DNA of 64,000 nt, taken from the NCBI GenBank assembly GCA_963756115.1, contig CAVWMN010000010.1:930001-994000 (forward strand), given 5' to 3'. The notes below the pieces were generated by a model. The model did no database searches and was not told where the DNA came from. It was given only the letters and a program-made list of their open reading frames with translations. This document shows, in pieces, positions 36,320 to 45,425 of this stretch (the stretch's first letter is position 1; every line of letters starts with the position of its first letter). This DNA comes from JTS-RE37 sp963756115 (GTDB lineage Bacteria > Bacteroidota > Bacteroidia > Flavobacteriales > Flavobacteriaceae). The position numbers were made by a program, and so were the translations under genes.

Positions 36320-39300
36320 ATGCAGTTTAGCAAACGTTCCCTTTTAGCCATTGTGCTATTGACTTTTCATGGCCTTTTTTCTCAAACAGATATTTCTGGT
36401 GAACTCCGGAAATGGCATACCGTAACCCTCACTTTCAACGGGCCCTCTACATCAGAGAACCATAATACCAACCCTTTTCTGGATTACCGGTTAAATGTGA
36501 GCTTTACGGGGCCCAATGGCAAAACATACCTCGTTCCCGGTTTTTATGCGGCCGATGGTAATGCCGCCAATACGGGTGCCAGCGCGGGCAATAAATGGCA
36601 GGTTCATTTCAGTCCGGACCAGACCGGGTCCTGGAGCTATTCCGCTTCTTTCAGAACCGGTTCGAATGTTGCAATCAATCTAAATCCCAGTGCGGGGAGT
36701 CCCACTTCCTTCAATGGTGCTTCCGGTAATTTCAATATCAGCAACAACAACAAATCCCTGCCAGACAACCGTGCGAACGGAAGATTGAGCTATGTAGGGG
36801 AACGGTATTTAAAATTCAGCGAAACAGGCAACTACTTTATCAAAGCAGGCGCGGATTCGCCCGAAAACCTTTTGGCTTACGGGGAATTCGATAATACGGT
36901 GAACAGCAAAACCTGGGGACCACACGCCCGGGACTGGAATAATGGCAATCCCACCTGGAGGAGCGGTAAAGGCAAAGGGCTTATTGGAGCGGTGAACTAT
37001 CTCGCGTCAAAAGGTATGAATGCATTTTCATTCCTGACCATGAATATTACAGGGGATGGAAAGGATGTATGGCCCTGGGCAGCCGTTAACCATAACGACC
37101 TCGATGGCAATTCGGGGGCGGATTCTGAAAACAGGACACGCTACGATGTATCAAAACTGGCCCAATGGGAAGTATTGTTCAGCCATGCTGACAGCAGGGG
37201 GATGTACCTTCATTTTAAAACCCAGGAAACAGAAAACGACCGCCTGTTGGACGGGGGAGAACTGGGGACAGAACGTAAATTATATTACCGGGAGCTTATT
37301 GCAAGGTTTGGCCACCACCTGGCCTTAAATTGGAACCTCGGGGAGGAAAATGATCTGTATGATTCGGACGAACTCAATGATACGAATGGATCCAGGGTAA
37401 AAGCATATGCCATGTATTTTAAGGATCTTGATCCTTATAACCACCACGTTGTTATCCATTCCTATCCCTGGGGCCAGGATCTGCTGTATACCCCTCTGTT
37501 GGGAAATACCGGCCTCACGGGTGCTTCCATCCAATCCGACATTAATTCCGTACACGAAGATGTTAAGAGATGGATACAGTCTTCCGGGAACCGCGGCAAG
37601 CAATGGGTGGTTGCCAATGATGAACAGGGTGGTGCCAACAAAGGTGTGACAACGGATGCCTCCTATTCCGGGAGTAAAGGTTCCCAGGCTGACAACCAGA
37701 AGGACGTTCGTAACAAGGTCTTATGGGGAACGTTACTGGCCGGGGGAGCAGGCGTAGAATACTACTTCGGCTATCAGACAGGGGAAACAGACCTTACGGC
37801 TCATGATTGGAGAAGCAGGGATAACAAATGGGAAGATGCAAAAATTGCGGTGGACTTTTTTCAGCAATATTTACCGTACTGGCAAATGGAATCCGCTGAT
37901 AACAGTACCTCATCCTCTGCAGACTATTGCCTGTCAAAAACCAATGACATCTACGCCGTATACCTTCCCAACGGCGGTAGCACCAATGTTAACCTCGGTT
38001 CGGCAAGTGGAAAGTTTTCAGTCCAGTGGTTTGATCCCCGAAATGGCGGCAGCCTTTTGAATGGGTCTGTAACCGAAATAAATGCAGGCGGGAACCGGTC
38101 TATCGGCAACCCCCCTAACAATGCCACTCAGGATTGGGTAGCCCTGATCAAAAAACAGGAAGGCAGCTCCGGCGGTGATACCCCACCATCTTCTTCCTGC
38201 GATGCAGACTACGAATCGCAAAATGGAATGGTGGTCATAGAAGGCGAATCCCTTTCAGTCCCTTCCGGCTGGAACAAAAAATCAGCTGTAGCCGGCCACA
38301 CCGGTTCCGGATACCTGGAATGGGAAGGTGGCGATAGTTTTAACAACCCCGGGACCGGGATTATTTCCACTACCATTAAGATCAATGAACCGGGTGATTA
38401 TTTATTCGAATGGAGAAGTAAGGTCGGACAGGGAAACAATTCCGCCGATTTCAACGATTCCTGGGTGCGTTTTCACGATGCCTCCGATTTTTATGCAGTA
38501 AAAGGATCTCATGTAATTTATCCCAAAGGAAGCGGAAAAAACCCTACTCCCAACGGGGCTGGCTCCGATGGGTGGTTTAAGGTATACCTGGGCGGTACTA
38601 CCAACTGGACCTGGTCTACCAGTACCAGTGACGATGACCCCCATAAGATCTATGTTTCCTTTGATTCCCCGGGGGTATACAGCATGGAAATATCAGGGCG
38701 TTCAGACCACCATCTGATCGACCGGATCACACTCAATAAATCCTCAGCAGACGCCACAAACCTCTCCCTCCCGGAGACGCTTTGCACCAATACATCCAAT
38801 TCGGATGTGGCCGTTGCCTCCGTTGCTGTATCTCCCAAACAAGCCAGTCTTGACACCGATGACACCCTTAACTTAAGCGTGCAGGTCTCACCATCCAATG
38901 CCACAAATAAAGCTGTGGTCTGGACATCCTCCAATACCAATCTTGCAACCGTAAACCAAAGCGGCATGGTGACAGCCAAAGCAGCGGGTACCGTAACTGT
39001 TTCGGTCAGGTCGGTTGACGGGGATCACACCGATACGGCTACCCTTACCATCACCAATGCGGATATCCCGGTTACAGGCGTGGTGGTGTCGCCTGCTCAG
39101 GCTTCAGTAGAAACAGGGAGTACCCTGTCTTTAAACGTCCAGGTAGCACCTGCAAATGCCTCCAACAAATCTGTGGTATGGTCCACATCCAACACAAATG
39201 TTGCTACCGTAAACCAAAGCGGCACAGTAACCGCCAAAGCCCCCGGAACGGTAACCATTACGGTTAAAACGGTCGATGGGGATTATACAGATACCGCGAT

Positions 39301-42094
39301 GCTGACCATTACCAACGCAGAGATTGGGGTAAACGCCGTGGTAGTTTTCCCGGAGCAGGCCTCCGTTGAAACCGGGAGTACCCTAACACTTACTGTGCAG
39401 GTATCCCCATCCAATGCCACCGACAAATCGGTGGTCTGGAGTTCATCTGATACAAGAATCGCAACCGTAAACCAAAATGGCCACGTAACGGCCCGCGCTG
39501 AAGGCGTTGTAACTATTACAGCAAGGTCCGTTGACGGGGATTTTACGGATACTGCCAACCTGACAATTGCCGATGCGGACATCCCGGTATCCCAGGTGAA
39601 CGTAACCCCAGCACAAAGGACAATCGAAACCGGCTCTTTCCTGAATTTAAATGTGGAGGTGTTACCTGCCGATGCCACCAATAAAGCAGTGGTCTGGACC
39701 TCTTCCGATACCCGAACGGCAACCGTTAACCAGAATGGCAGGGTTAGCGCCCTGTCGGCAGGCACTGTTCAGATTAGTGCATCGTCAGTGGAGGGTGATT
39801 TCTCAGACAGTGCTACCCTTACAATAGCAGATCCGGATATTCCGGTATCCGGGATCACAGTTTCCCCAAACCAGGCTGCAGTTGAAGTGGGGAATAACCT
39901 CAATCTTAACGTGGATGTTTTACCTTCCAATGCCACCAATACAGCGGTAACATGGAATTCTTCGGATACCGCTATTGCAACTGTCAACCAGAATGGAAGG
40001 GTCAATGCGGTGGCTGAAGGGACCGTGGACATAACCGTTACCAGTGTGGACGGTGAATTCAGCGCGACCGTAGCGCTTTCCGTTGTAATCGGTGATATCC
40101 CCCTTACGGCCCTATCCGTTTCGCCAGAGGAATCAGACCTGGATGCGGGGGCCTCCCTCCTGCTATCAGCCGATCTCACGCCTGCCAATACCACCCATAG
40201 CGAAGTGGTCTGGAGTTCCTCCGACCCCAACATTGCCAGGGTAAATCAGAATGGCAGGGTAACCGCCGTTGCAGCAGGCGAGGTGATTATTACCGCATCA
40301 TCTGCGGATAGTGATATCCGGGATACCGCAATCGTTTCCGTAAACGGGATAGATACCCCGGTGGCATCTATTACCGTAACACCCAAAAATTCTTCCCTGC
40401 CAATTGGTAATACCCTGGATCTGACAGCACAAATAATGCCGGCCACTGCCAGCAACAAGAACGTTTTGTGGAGCTCCTCTGATCCGTCGGTGGCCGGCGT
40501 AGACGAGAATGGAACCGTAACCGCGGTCGGGGAAGGGAATGTAAATATAACTGTAAGCACCGAAGATGGGGGATTTGCAGATATTGCTGCCATCGCAGTT
40601 ATACGGGGTGATATCCCGGCAGCATCGCTTACCATTACACCGGACCAGGCCACAATGGAAATCGGGGAGACCCTGGGCATGGAACTGGCTGTATTCCCTG
40701 ATGATGTAACACTACCCGCCATTATATGGTCATCCTCCGATGTAACGGTAGCCAACATTGACGAGGATGGTACCGTAACGGCATTGTCTGAAGGGACCGT
40801 CTCCATAACGGCTTCCTTCCCGGAAGGGGACATCGCCGCCACTGCAACGCTGACACTGGTTGCCGCTGTACCTGCCCCGGCCCCGGGTCCGGCGCCTACA
40901 CCAGATGAGGACGCCGATTGCGCATCGGATTATATTTCAAAAGACAACAAGGTTATCATAGAAGCAGAAAACCTTAACATTACATTTGGATGGGCCGTCA
41001 GTTCTGCTCTCCCGGGATACTCCGGAGGGGGTTATATTGAATACCAGGGTGAAGATCAGTTTGATACGCCGGGTACAGGCCTGATAGCAACAAGCATTGA
41101 AATAAAAGAGGCAGGCACCTATCTGTTCCAATGGAGGAATAAGAGCGGGCGTGGGTCCAACCCCACAGAAAGCAATGACAGCTGGTTGCGGTTCCCGGAT
41201 GCCGATAATTTTTTCGGACTTAAAGATGACGGTACCATGGTATACCCTAACGGTGCCGGTAAAAATCCGTCCGCGAAAGGGGCCGGTACCGATGGATGGT
41301 TCAAAGTATACCAAAACACCGGGGCCGACTGGAATTGGACAACCCAAACCAGTGACAGCGATGCACATAAGATCTATGTAACATTTGATAACCCCGGGAT
41401 ATATTCCATGGAAATCTCCGGACGCTCGCAGGGGCATATCCTGGATAGGATCGTCCTGAGCAGGGAAGAAGCAGGAGCTACTGACCTGACCCTGGAAGAA
41501 ACCCCATGTGGATCCGCACCGGTAGGGATTGCACCCAGCCTGAGGATCGAAAACAGTTCTGCAGCTGAAGGCAACAACATTGAATTCACAGTAAACCTTT
41601 CCAAGGCAAGTCCGGAAACAATTGTCCTGAACTTAGGCTTCCTGGACCATACGGCAGACCGGACAGATTATGCAGGGCAGGCTATAACCGTAACTTTTGA
41701 GCCGGGTGAAACCACAAAGACATTAAGCGTCCCAACCCAAAATGACAGTGAACTTGAAGGGAACGAGATGTTCTATGTCGGCGTAAGCGCTTTGCTGGCC
41801 GGTACCCTCACCGATTATTACGACAGGGCCGAACTGACCATCCTGGATGAAGACGCACCGATCCGGATCTATCCCAATCCGGCTTCCCCCAATACCACCG
41901 TTCAACTCAGCGGAATCCTTAAAGGTTCTTATCAACTGGGGGTGTATTCGATGTCCGGGGAACTCGTCCAACAACAAAATGTACTAATAGACGGTACCCT
42001 GCCATTTATGCTTACGAACATGGCCAAGGGAATTTATATTCTGCGTGCCATCGGGCTTGAGCACTCCTTTAACGGTAAATTGATCGTACGCTAA
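36320..42094 (+). CDS. giant T9SS cargo: DUF5060 glycosidase-like domain, eight Big_2 repeats, two CBM-like modules
   Basis: A 1924-residue secreted protein. Signal peptide: SLLAIVLLTFHGLFSQ. Residues 22-105 are a DUF5060 domain (RKWHTVTLTFNGPSTSEN). Residues 170-600 are a TIM-barrel-like hydrolase: HHLALNWNLGEENDLYD and KQWVVANDEQGGANKG contain the likely acid/base and nucleophile glutamates of a clan GH-A enzyme. Residues about 626-822 form a CBM-like module, repeated almost whole at about 1531-1730. Between them are eight Ig-like Big_2 repeats. A Pro/Ala linker precedes the second module. A Calx-beta-like domain follows (about 1735-1850), then a type A sorting domain with RIYPNPASPNTTV and a final KLIVR. 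It is probably anchored on the cell surface and acts on polysaccharide; the substrate is not deducible. Confidence 0.88.
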   Translation: MQFSKRSLLAIVLLTFHGLFSQTDISGELRKWHTVTLTFNGPSTSENHNTNPFLDYRLNVSFTGPNGKTYLVPGFYAADGNAANTGASAGNKWQVHFSPDQTGSWSYSASFRTGSNVAINLNPSAGSPTSFNGASGNFNISNNNKSLPDNRANGRLSYVGERYLKFSETGNYFIKAGADSPENLLAYGEFDNTVNSKTWGPHARDWNNGNPTWRSGKGKGLIGAVNYLASKGMNAFSFLTMNITGDGKDVWPWAAVNHNDLDGNSGADSENRTRYDVSKLAQWEVLFSHADSRGMYLHFKTQETENDRLLDGGELGTERKLYYRELIARFGHHLALNWNLGEENDLYDSDELNDTNGSRVKAYAMYFKDLDPYNHHVVIHSYPWGQDLLYTPLLGNTGLTGASIQSDINSVHEDVKRWIQSSGNRGKQWVVANDEQGGANKGVTTDASYSGSKGSQADNQKDVRNKVLWGTLLAGGAGVEYYFGYQTGETDLTAHDWRSRDNKWEDAKIAVDFFQQYLPYWQMESADNSTSSSADYCLSKTNDIYAVYLPNGGSTNVNLGSASGKFSVQWFDPRNGGSLLNGSVTEINAGGNRSIGNPPNNATQDWVALIKKQEGSSGGDTPPSSSCDADYESQNGMVVIEGESLSVPSGWNKKSAVAGHTGSGYLEWEGGDSFNNPGTGIISTTIKINEPGDYLFEWRSKVGQGNNSADFNDSWVRFHDASDFYAVKGSHVIYPKGSGKNPTPNGAGSDGWFKVYLGGTTNWTWSTSTSDDDPHKIYVSFDSPGVYSMEISGRSDHHLIDRITLNKSSADATNLSLPETLCTNTSNSDVAVASVAVSPKQASLDTDDTLNLSVQVSPSNATNKAVVWTSSNTNLATVNQSGMVTAKAAGTVTVSVRSVDGDHTDTATLTITNADIPVTGVVVSPAQASVETGSTLSLNVQVAPANASNKSVVWSTSNTNVATVNQSGTVTAKAPGTVTITVKTVDGDYTDTAMLTITNAEIGVNAVVVFPEQASVETGSTLTLTVQVSPSNATDKSVVWSSSDTRIATVNQNGHVTARAEGVVTITARSVDGDFTDTANLTIADADIPVSQVNVTPAQRTIETGSFLNLNVEVLPADATNKAVVWTSSDTRTATVNQNGRVSALSAGTVQISASSVEGDFSDSATLTIADPDIPVSGITVSPNQAAVEVGNNLNLNVDVLPSNATNTAVTWNSSDTAIATVNQNGRVNAVAEGTVDITVTSVDGEFSATVALSVVIGDIPLTALSVSPEESDLDAGASLLLSADLTPANTTHSEVVWSSSDPNIARVNQNGRVTAVAAGEVIITASSADSDIRDTAIVSVNGIDTPVASITVTPKNSSLPIGNTLDLTAQIMPATASNKNVLWSSSDPSVAGVDENGTVTAVGEGNVNITVSTEDGGFADIAAIAVIRGDIPAASLTITPDQATMEIGETLGMELAVFPDDVTLPAIIWSSSDVTVANIDEDGTVTALSEGTVSITASFPEGDIAATATLTLVAAVPAPAPGPAPTPDEDADCASDYISKDNKVIIEAENLNITFGWAVSSALPGYSGGGYIEYQGEDQFDTPGTGLIATSIEIKEAGTYLFQWRNKSGRGSNPTESNDSWLRFPDADNFFGLKDDGTMVYPNGAGKNPSAKGAGTDGWFKVYQNTGADWNWTTQTSDSDAHKIYVTFDNPGIYSMEISGRSQGHILDRIVLSREEAGATDLTLEETPCGSAPVGIAPSLRIENSSAAEGNNIEFTVNLSKASPETIVLNLGFLDHTADRTDYAGQAITVTFEPGETTKTLSVPTQNDSELEGNEMFYVGVSALLAGTLTDYYDRAELTILDEDAPIRIYPNPASPNTTVQLSGILKGSYQLGVYSMSGELVQQQNVLIDGTLPFMLTNMAKGIYILRAIGLEHSFNGKLIVR
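38196..38786 (+). repeat. first copy of the duplicated CBM-like module
   Basis: Encodes about 197 residues beginning SCDADYESQNGMVVIEGESL and ending LSLPETLC. Landmarks shared with the second copy include GTGIISTTIKINEPGDYLFE, the AGSDGWFKVY strand, and the end YSMEISGRSDHHLIDRITL. The beta-rich pattern suggests a sugar-binding jelly roll. Confidence 0.8.
38806..40866 (+). repeat. eight tandem Big_2 (bacterial Ig-like) repeats
   Basis: Eight consecutive units of about 86 codons. Each begins with a strand such as VTGVVVSPAQASVETGSTL, followed by a V-W-[ST]-S-[SD] segment (KSVVWSTSNTNVATVNQSG) and ends with VDGDYTDTAMLTITNAEI or a variant. Units 1-4 are the most alike; units 6-8 have diverged most. 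They probably act as a rigid stalk between the catalytic domain and the second binding module. Confidence 0.9.
40913..41510 (+). repeat. second copy of the duplicated CBM-like module
   Basis: Encodes about 199 residues beginning DCASDYISKDNKVIIEAENL and ending DLTLEETPC. It parallels the first copy throughout, for example GTGLIATSIEIKEAGTYLFQ, AGTDGWFKVYQNTG and YSMEISGRSQGHILDRIVL. The two copies flank the Ig-like array. Confidence 0.8.
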
Positions 42095-42137
42095 ATCATC
42101 CGGATAGTAAAAAATCAACTATTTTCCATGTCTGACA

Positions 42138-42170
42138 GTGCGGGGTATCTCCAAAAGGGATATCCCGCAC
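42138..42170. terminator. bidirectional terminator hairpin
   Basis: A 12-bp stem, GTGCGGGGTATC (42138-42149) against GATATCCCGCAC (42159-42170), with one G-T pair and a nine-base loop. It lies between the convergent giant surface protein and purC. Flanking T-runs are short, so its strength is uncertain. Confidence 0.6.
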
Positions 42171-42240
42171 CTATTTGAAAGAAACATCGTTTGTTGTGTG
42201 CCGGGCAGGCCAAGCCTGATAAGCAAAGTGACAGGATATT

Positions 42241-43203
42241 TCAACTTAGCCTGGAGGCAGCCAGGTACGTTGCAATATTGTTTTCTATTCGTTTGTCAAT
42301 CTCCCCAACGTCGGCGCGGACAAATGTTTCACCTGTTATGTGTTCATAGAGCTCTATGTAGCGTTCCGATACCTCGGTAATATAGCCATCAGTCATTTCC
42401 GGCACTTGTTGCCCTTCAAGACCCTGGAATCCTTTGCCTATAAGCCATTGGCGGACGAATTCCTTGGAAAGTTGCTTCTGTGGTTCCCCCGCCATTTGCC
42501 GGTCTTCATAGCCATCGGAATAAAAATATCTTGAAGAATCCGGCGTGTGGATTTCATCGATCAGCAGGATCTCCCCTGTTGCTGATTTGCCAAATTCATA
42601 TTTTGTATCTACAAGGATAAGTCCCCGTGAGGCTGCAATCTCCGTGCCCCGCCGGAACAATGCCCTGGTATATTTCTCCAGAACAGCATAATCGTCGGCA
42701 GAAACAATTCCACGGGCCAGGATGTCCTCCCGGGAAATATCCTCATCATGGTCCCCCTTGGCCGCCTTGGTTGCCGGGGTTATGATCGGTTCGGGGAATT
42801 TGTCATTTTCCTGCATCCCTTCGGGCATTCTTATACCACAGAGTTCCCTCCTGCCGGCCTTGTATTCCCGTGCCGCATGGCCGGAAAGGTAGCCCCGTAT
42901 CACCATTTCCACTTTAAAGGGCTCACATGCCTGCCCGATAGCCACATTGGGGTCCGGTACTGCTAAAAGCCAATTGGGAACGATGTCCCCGGTATTGCGC
43001 ATCATTTTGGTCGCGATCTGGTTCAGGATCTGTCCCTTATAGGGAATACCCCGGGGCATTACCACATCAAATGCCGAAAGCCGGTCTGTTGCGATCATAA
43101 TAAGAAATCCGCCCTCCAACCGGTACACTTCCCGTACCTTTCCCTTGTAAACACTGATCTGCCCGGGAAAATTATAATTGGTGGTGGTAAGGGTTGGGAT
43201 CAT
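42241..43203 (-). CDS. purC: phosphoribosylaminoimidazole-succinocarboxamide synthase (SAICAR synthase)
   Basis: A 320-residue enzyme of purine biosynthesis that joins CAIR and aspartate with ATP to form SAICAR. Signatures are VYKGKVREVYRLEGGFLIMI (phosphate-binding K-x-R-x-x-Y), ATDRLSAFDVVMPRGIPYKG, VEMVIRGYLSGHAAREYKAG and LVDTKYEFGKSATGEILLID, all standard for SAICAR synthases of the longer Bacteroidota form. Start ATG 43203 lies eight bases after the phoH stop, so phoH and purC form one transcript. Confidence 0.96.
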   Translation of the reverse strand: MIPTLTTTNYNFPGQISVYKGKVREVYRLEGGFLIMIATDRLSAFDVVMPRGIPYKGQILNQIATKMMRNTGDIVPNWLLAVPDPNVAIGQACEPFKVEMVIRGYLSGHAAREYKAGRRELCGIRMPEGMQENDKFPEPIITPATKAAKGDHDEDISREDILARGIVSADDYAVLEKYTRALFRRGTEIAASRGLILVDTKYEFGKSATGEILLIDEIHTPDSSRYFYSDGYEDRQMAGEPQKQLSKEFVRQWLIGKGFQGLEGQQVPEMTDGYITEVSERYIELYEHITGETFVRADVGEIDKRIENNIATYLAASRLS

Positions 43204-43211
43204 AGGGAAGC

Positions 43212-44165
43212 TTAATTTTGATGCTCTATATTCTTATAGGCCTCAATGACCTTCTTTACCAAAATATGGCGTATCACGTCCTTGTCATCCAGGTACACCA
43301 TTTCGATACCGGGAACATCTTTCAGGATCAACACAGCTTCCTTGAGGCCCGAAATGATCCTGCGCGGGAGGTCTATCTGCCCGGGATCCCCGTTGATCAG
43401 GAATTTAGCATTTTTACCCATCCTGGTGAGGAACATCTTCATCTGGGCATGGGTGGTGTTTTGTGCTTCATCAAGGATGACAAAAGCATGGTCCAGGGTC
43501 CGCCCCCGCATAAACGCCATGGGCGCTATCTGTATGGTGCCATTCTCCAGGTACTGTATCAGTTTTTCTGCAGGGATCATATCCCGCAGCGCATCATATA
43601 AAGGCTGCATATAGGGATCCAGCTTTTCTTTCAGGTCTCCGGGTAAAAAGCCCAGGTTTTCCCCCGCCTCTACTGCAGGTCTGGTTAAGATGATCCGCTT
43701 TACTTCTTTGTTTTTCAGTGCTTTGACTGCCAATGCTACCCCCGTATAAGTTTTGCCTGTCCCCGCCGGGCCGATGGCGAAAACCATATCGTTATTTTTG
43801 GTGGCATCTACCAGTTTCCGCTGGTTAACGGTCTGCGCTTTGATCAGTTTCCCGTTCACACCATGGACCAGGACCGCACCGCTGCCCTCCGGGGATTCCA
43901 GGTCATCTTCCCCGTTGCTGGTCAATACCCTTTCAATCGCATTTTCACCCAAGGTGTTGTATTTCAGAAAATGGGTAGTGAGCATCCTGAACCGCTTGTC
44001 AAACTCTTCCAAAAGCTGGTCATCACCGTAAACATTGATCTTACTTCCCCGGGCAACGATCTTAAGCTTTGGAAAGTGCTTTTTTAACAGGTCTATGTTT
44101 TCATTCTGGTGTCCAAAAAATTCTCTTGGGCTGATTTCGGTGAGTTCTAGATTTAGTTCGTTCAA
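43212..44165 (-). CDS. PhoH family ATPase
   Basis: A 317-residue PhoH-like protein. Residues 35-85 form a small KH-like N-terminal region. The P-loop is FAIGPAGTGKTYTGVALAVK (residues 130-149), followed by the conserved RIILTRPAVEAGENLGFLPG and DLKEKLDPYMQPLYDALRDM, and Walker B in HAFVILDEAQNTTHAQMKMF. It is related to the helicase-like ATPase domain and is often annotated as PhoL/YbeZ, with links to RNA metabolism and ribosome maturation. It is co-transcribed with purC and divergent from the SAM hydrolase gene. Confidence 0.94.
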   Translation of the reverse strand: MNELNLELTEISPREFFGHQNENIDLLKKHFPKLKIVARGSKINVYGDDQLLEEFDKRFRMLTTHFLKYNTLGENAIERVLTSNGEDDLESPEGSGAVLVHGVNGKLIKAQTVNQRKLVDATKNNDMVFAIGPAGTGKTYTGVALAVKALKNKEVKRIILTRPAVEAGENLGFLPGDLKEKLDPYMQPLYDALRDMIPAEKLIQYLENGTIQIAPMAFMRGRTLDHAFVILDEAQNTTHAQMKMFLTRMGKNAKFLINGDPGQIDLPRRIISGLKEAVLILKDVPGIEMVYLDDKDVIRHILVKKVIEAYKNIEHQN

Positions 44166-44204
44166 AGAAAAAATATGTTTAGGGTGGAGCCGTGAGATTA
44201 AATT

Positions 44205-44233
44205 TTTGCCGGCAGTTTTTTTATGTAATTTTG
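44205..44233 (+). promoter_or_regulatory. promoter for the SAM hydrolase-gldFG operon
   Basis: TTTG at 44205-44208, a 17-base gap and a perfect TAATTTTG at 44226-44233. Transcription would start about ten bases later, giving a leader of roughly 50 bases before the ATG at 44292. It matches the Bacteroidota housekeeping promoter pattern. Confidence 0.65.
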
Positions 44234-44291
44234 TTCAACAAACTTAAGTAAAAAATCACTTTCCCTTGGTAAAAAATATCAACAGTCTTGC

Positions 44292-45122
44292 ATGGCTATA
44301 ATTACATTAACTACTGATTTTGGGCATAAGGACCATTTTGTAGGTGCCATAAAAGGAACGATTTACCGGGAGTTGGAAACAGCAAGGATCGTTGATATTT
44401 CACATGATATCAGCCCTTTCAATATACAGGAATGTGCCTATATCCTCAAAAATGCCTATAAGGCGTTTCCCGGGGGAACCATCCACATAGTGGGAGTTGA
44501 TTCTGAGTTAACCCAGGAAAACCAGCATATTGCTGTCCTGGTGGATGGACATTATTTTATCAGTGCTAACAATGGAGTCATCAGCCTGATCACGGCTGAG
44601 ATCAATCCGGAGAAAGTGGTGGAGATAAAGATCCCCGATCCCATCCACGGCGCTTTCCCGGTTTTGGATGTTTTCGTACAGGTGGCCTGCCATATTGCCC
44701 GCGGGGGAACCCTGGAAGTGGTTGGTAAAAAATTTGAGGGGTTACGGGATCTGAAGGAGTTCTCGCCCAGGATTACTGACAACGGCGGAAGTATTGTGGG
44801 CAGTGTGATCTATATTGACAACTATGGAAATGTCATCACCAATATCCGAAAAAGCCTGTTTGAAGCCTACAGGAAAGGGCGGGCGTTCACCATCAATGCC
44901 CGGAACAAGAAGATTTCCGAGATTCATACGACCTATAGCGACATCATCAATTTCGAGCTCGACAAAAACCAACGGAAAGGTCCGGGAGACCTCTTAGCCC
45001 TCTTTAATTCTTCGGGATATATTGAGCTGGCCATATATAAAAGCGACCTCAATACGGTGGGGAGCGCCTCAAGCCTCCTGGGGCTCGATTACCGGGACAC
45101 CATCATCATCAACTTTCTCTAA
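44292..45122 (+). CDS. SAM hydrolase (adenosine-forming), DUF62 family
   Basis: A 276-residue enzyme of the SAM hydroxide adenosyltransferase family (PF01887), which splits S-adenosylmethionine into adenosine and methionine. Visible signatures are IITLTTDFGHKDHFVGAIKG, ARIVDISHDISPFNIQECAY, VGVDSELTQENQHIAVLV and YIDNYGNVITNI. The C-terminal domain has PGDLLALFNSSGYIELAI. It opens the run SAM hydrolase - monooxygenase - gldF - gldG; its stop is directly followed by the next ATG. Confidence 0.93.
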   Translation: MAIITLTTDFGHKDHFVGAIKGTIYRELETARIVDISHDISPFNIQECAYILKNAYKAFPGGTIHIVGVDSELTQENQHIAVLVDGHYFISANNGVISLITAEINPEKVVEIKIPDPIHGAFPVLDVFVQVACHIARGGTLEVVGKKFEGLRDLKEFSPRITDNGGSIVGSVIYIDNYGNVITNIRKSLFEAYRKGRAFTINARNKKISEIHTTYSDIINFELDKNQRKGPGDLLALFNSSGYIELAIYKSDLNTVGSASSLLGLDYRDTIIINFL

Positions 45123-45419
45123 ATGCTTGTACGGATTGTAAAATTGACTTTCAAAAAAGAAAATATTCTTAGTTTTAAGCGAATTTTTGAAGAAACCAGG
45201 GCCGGGATCATGGAATTTGACGGTTGCCGGTCCGTGGAATTATACCAGGACAGGGCGGATCCTACTGTTTTTTTTACTTACAGCCACTGGGATTCCGAAG
45301 CGGCGCTTGAACGGTACAGAAATTCCGGTTTTTTTCGGGAAGTCTGGGCCAGAACCCGATCGTTACGGTCCAGGAAAGCACAAGCCTGGAGCCTGGACAG
45401 GATCGAAGGCCTAAACTAA
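45123..45419 (+). CDS. putative quinol monooxygenase (ABM domain)
   Basis: A 98-residue antibiotic biosynthesis monooxygenase-type protein (YgiN-like): LVRIVKLTFKKENILSFKRI, then FEETRAGIMEFDGCRSVELY, and YSHWDSEAALERYRNSGFFR are the standard ferredoxin-like fold landmarks. It would act as a dimer on a quinol or a small aromatic, often without a cofactor. The ATG follows the SAM hydrolase stop without a gap and the stop is six bases before gldF, so it is part of the operon. Confidence 0.87.
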   Translation: MLVRIVKLTFKKENILSFKRIFEETRAGIMEFDGCRSVELYQDRADPTVFFTYSHWDSEAALERYRNSGFFREVWARTRSLRSRKAQAWSLDRIEGLN

Positions 45420-45425
45420 AAACCT

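Noticed and set aside
38650..40842. Series of long minus-strand frames (109-198 codons) opposite the Big_2 repeats
   Set aside because: They recur with the repeat period and are antisense shadows of the repeated coding sequence.
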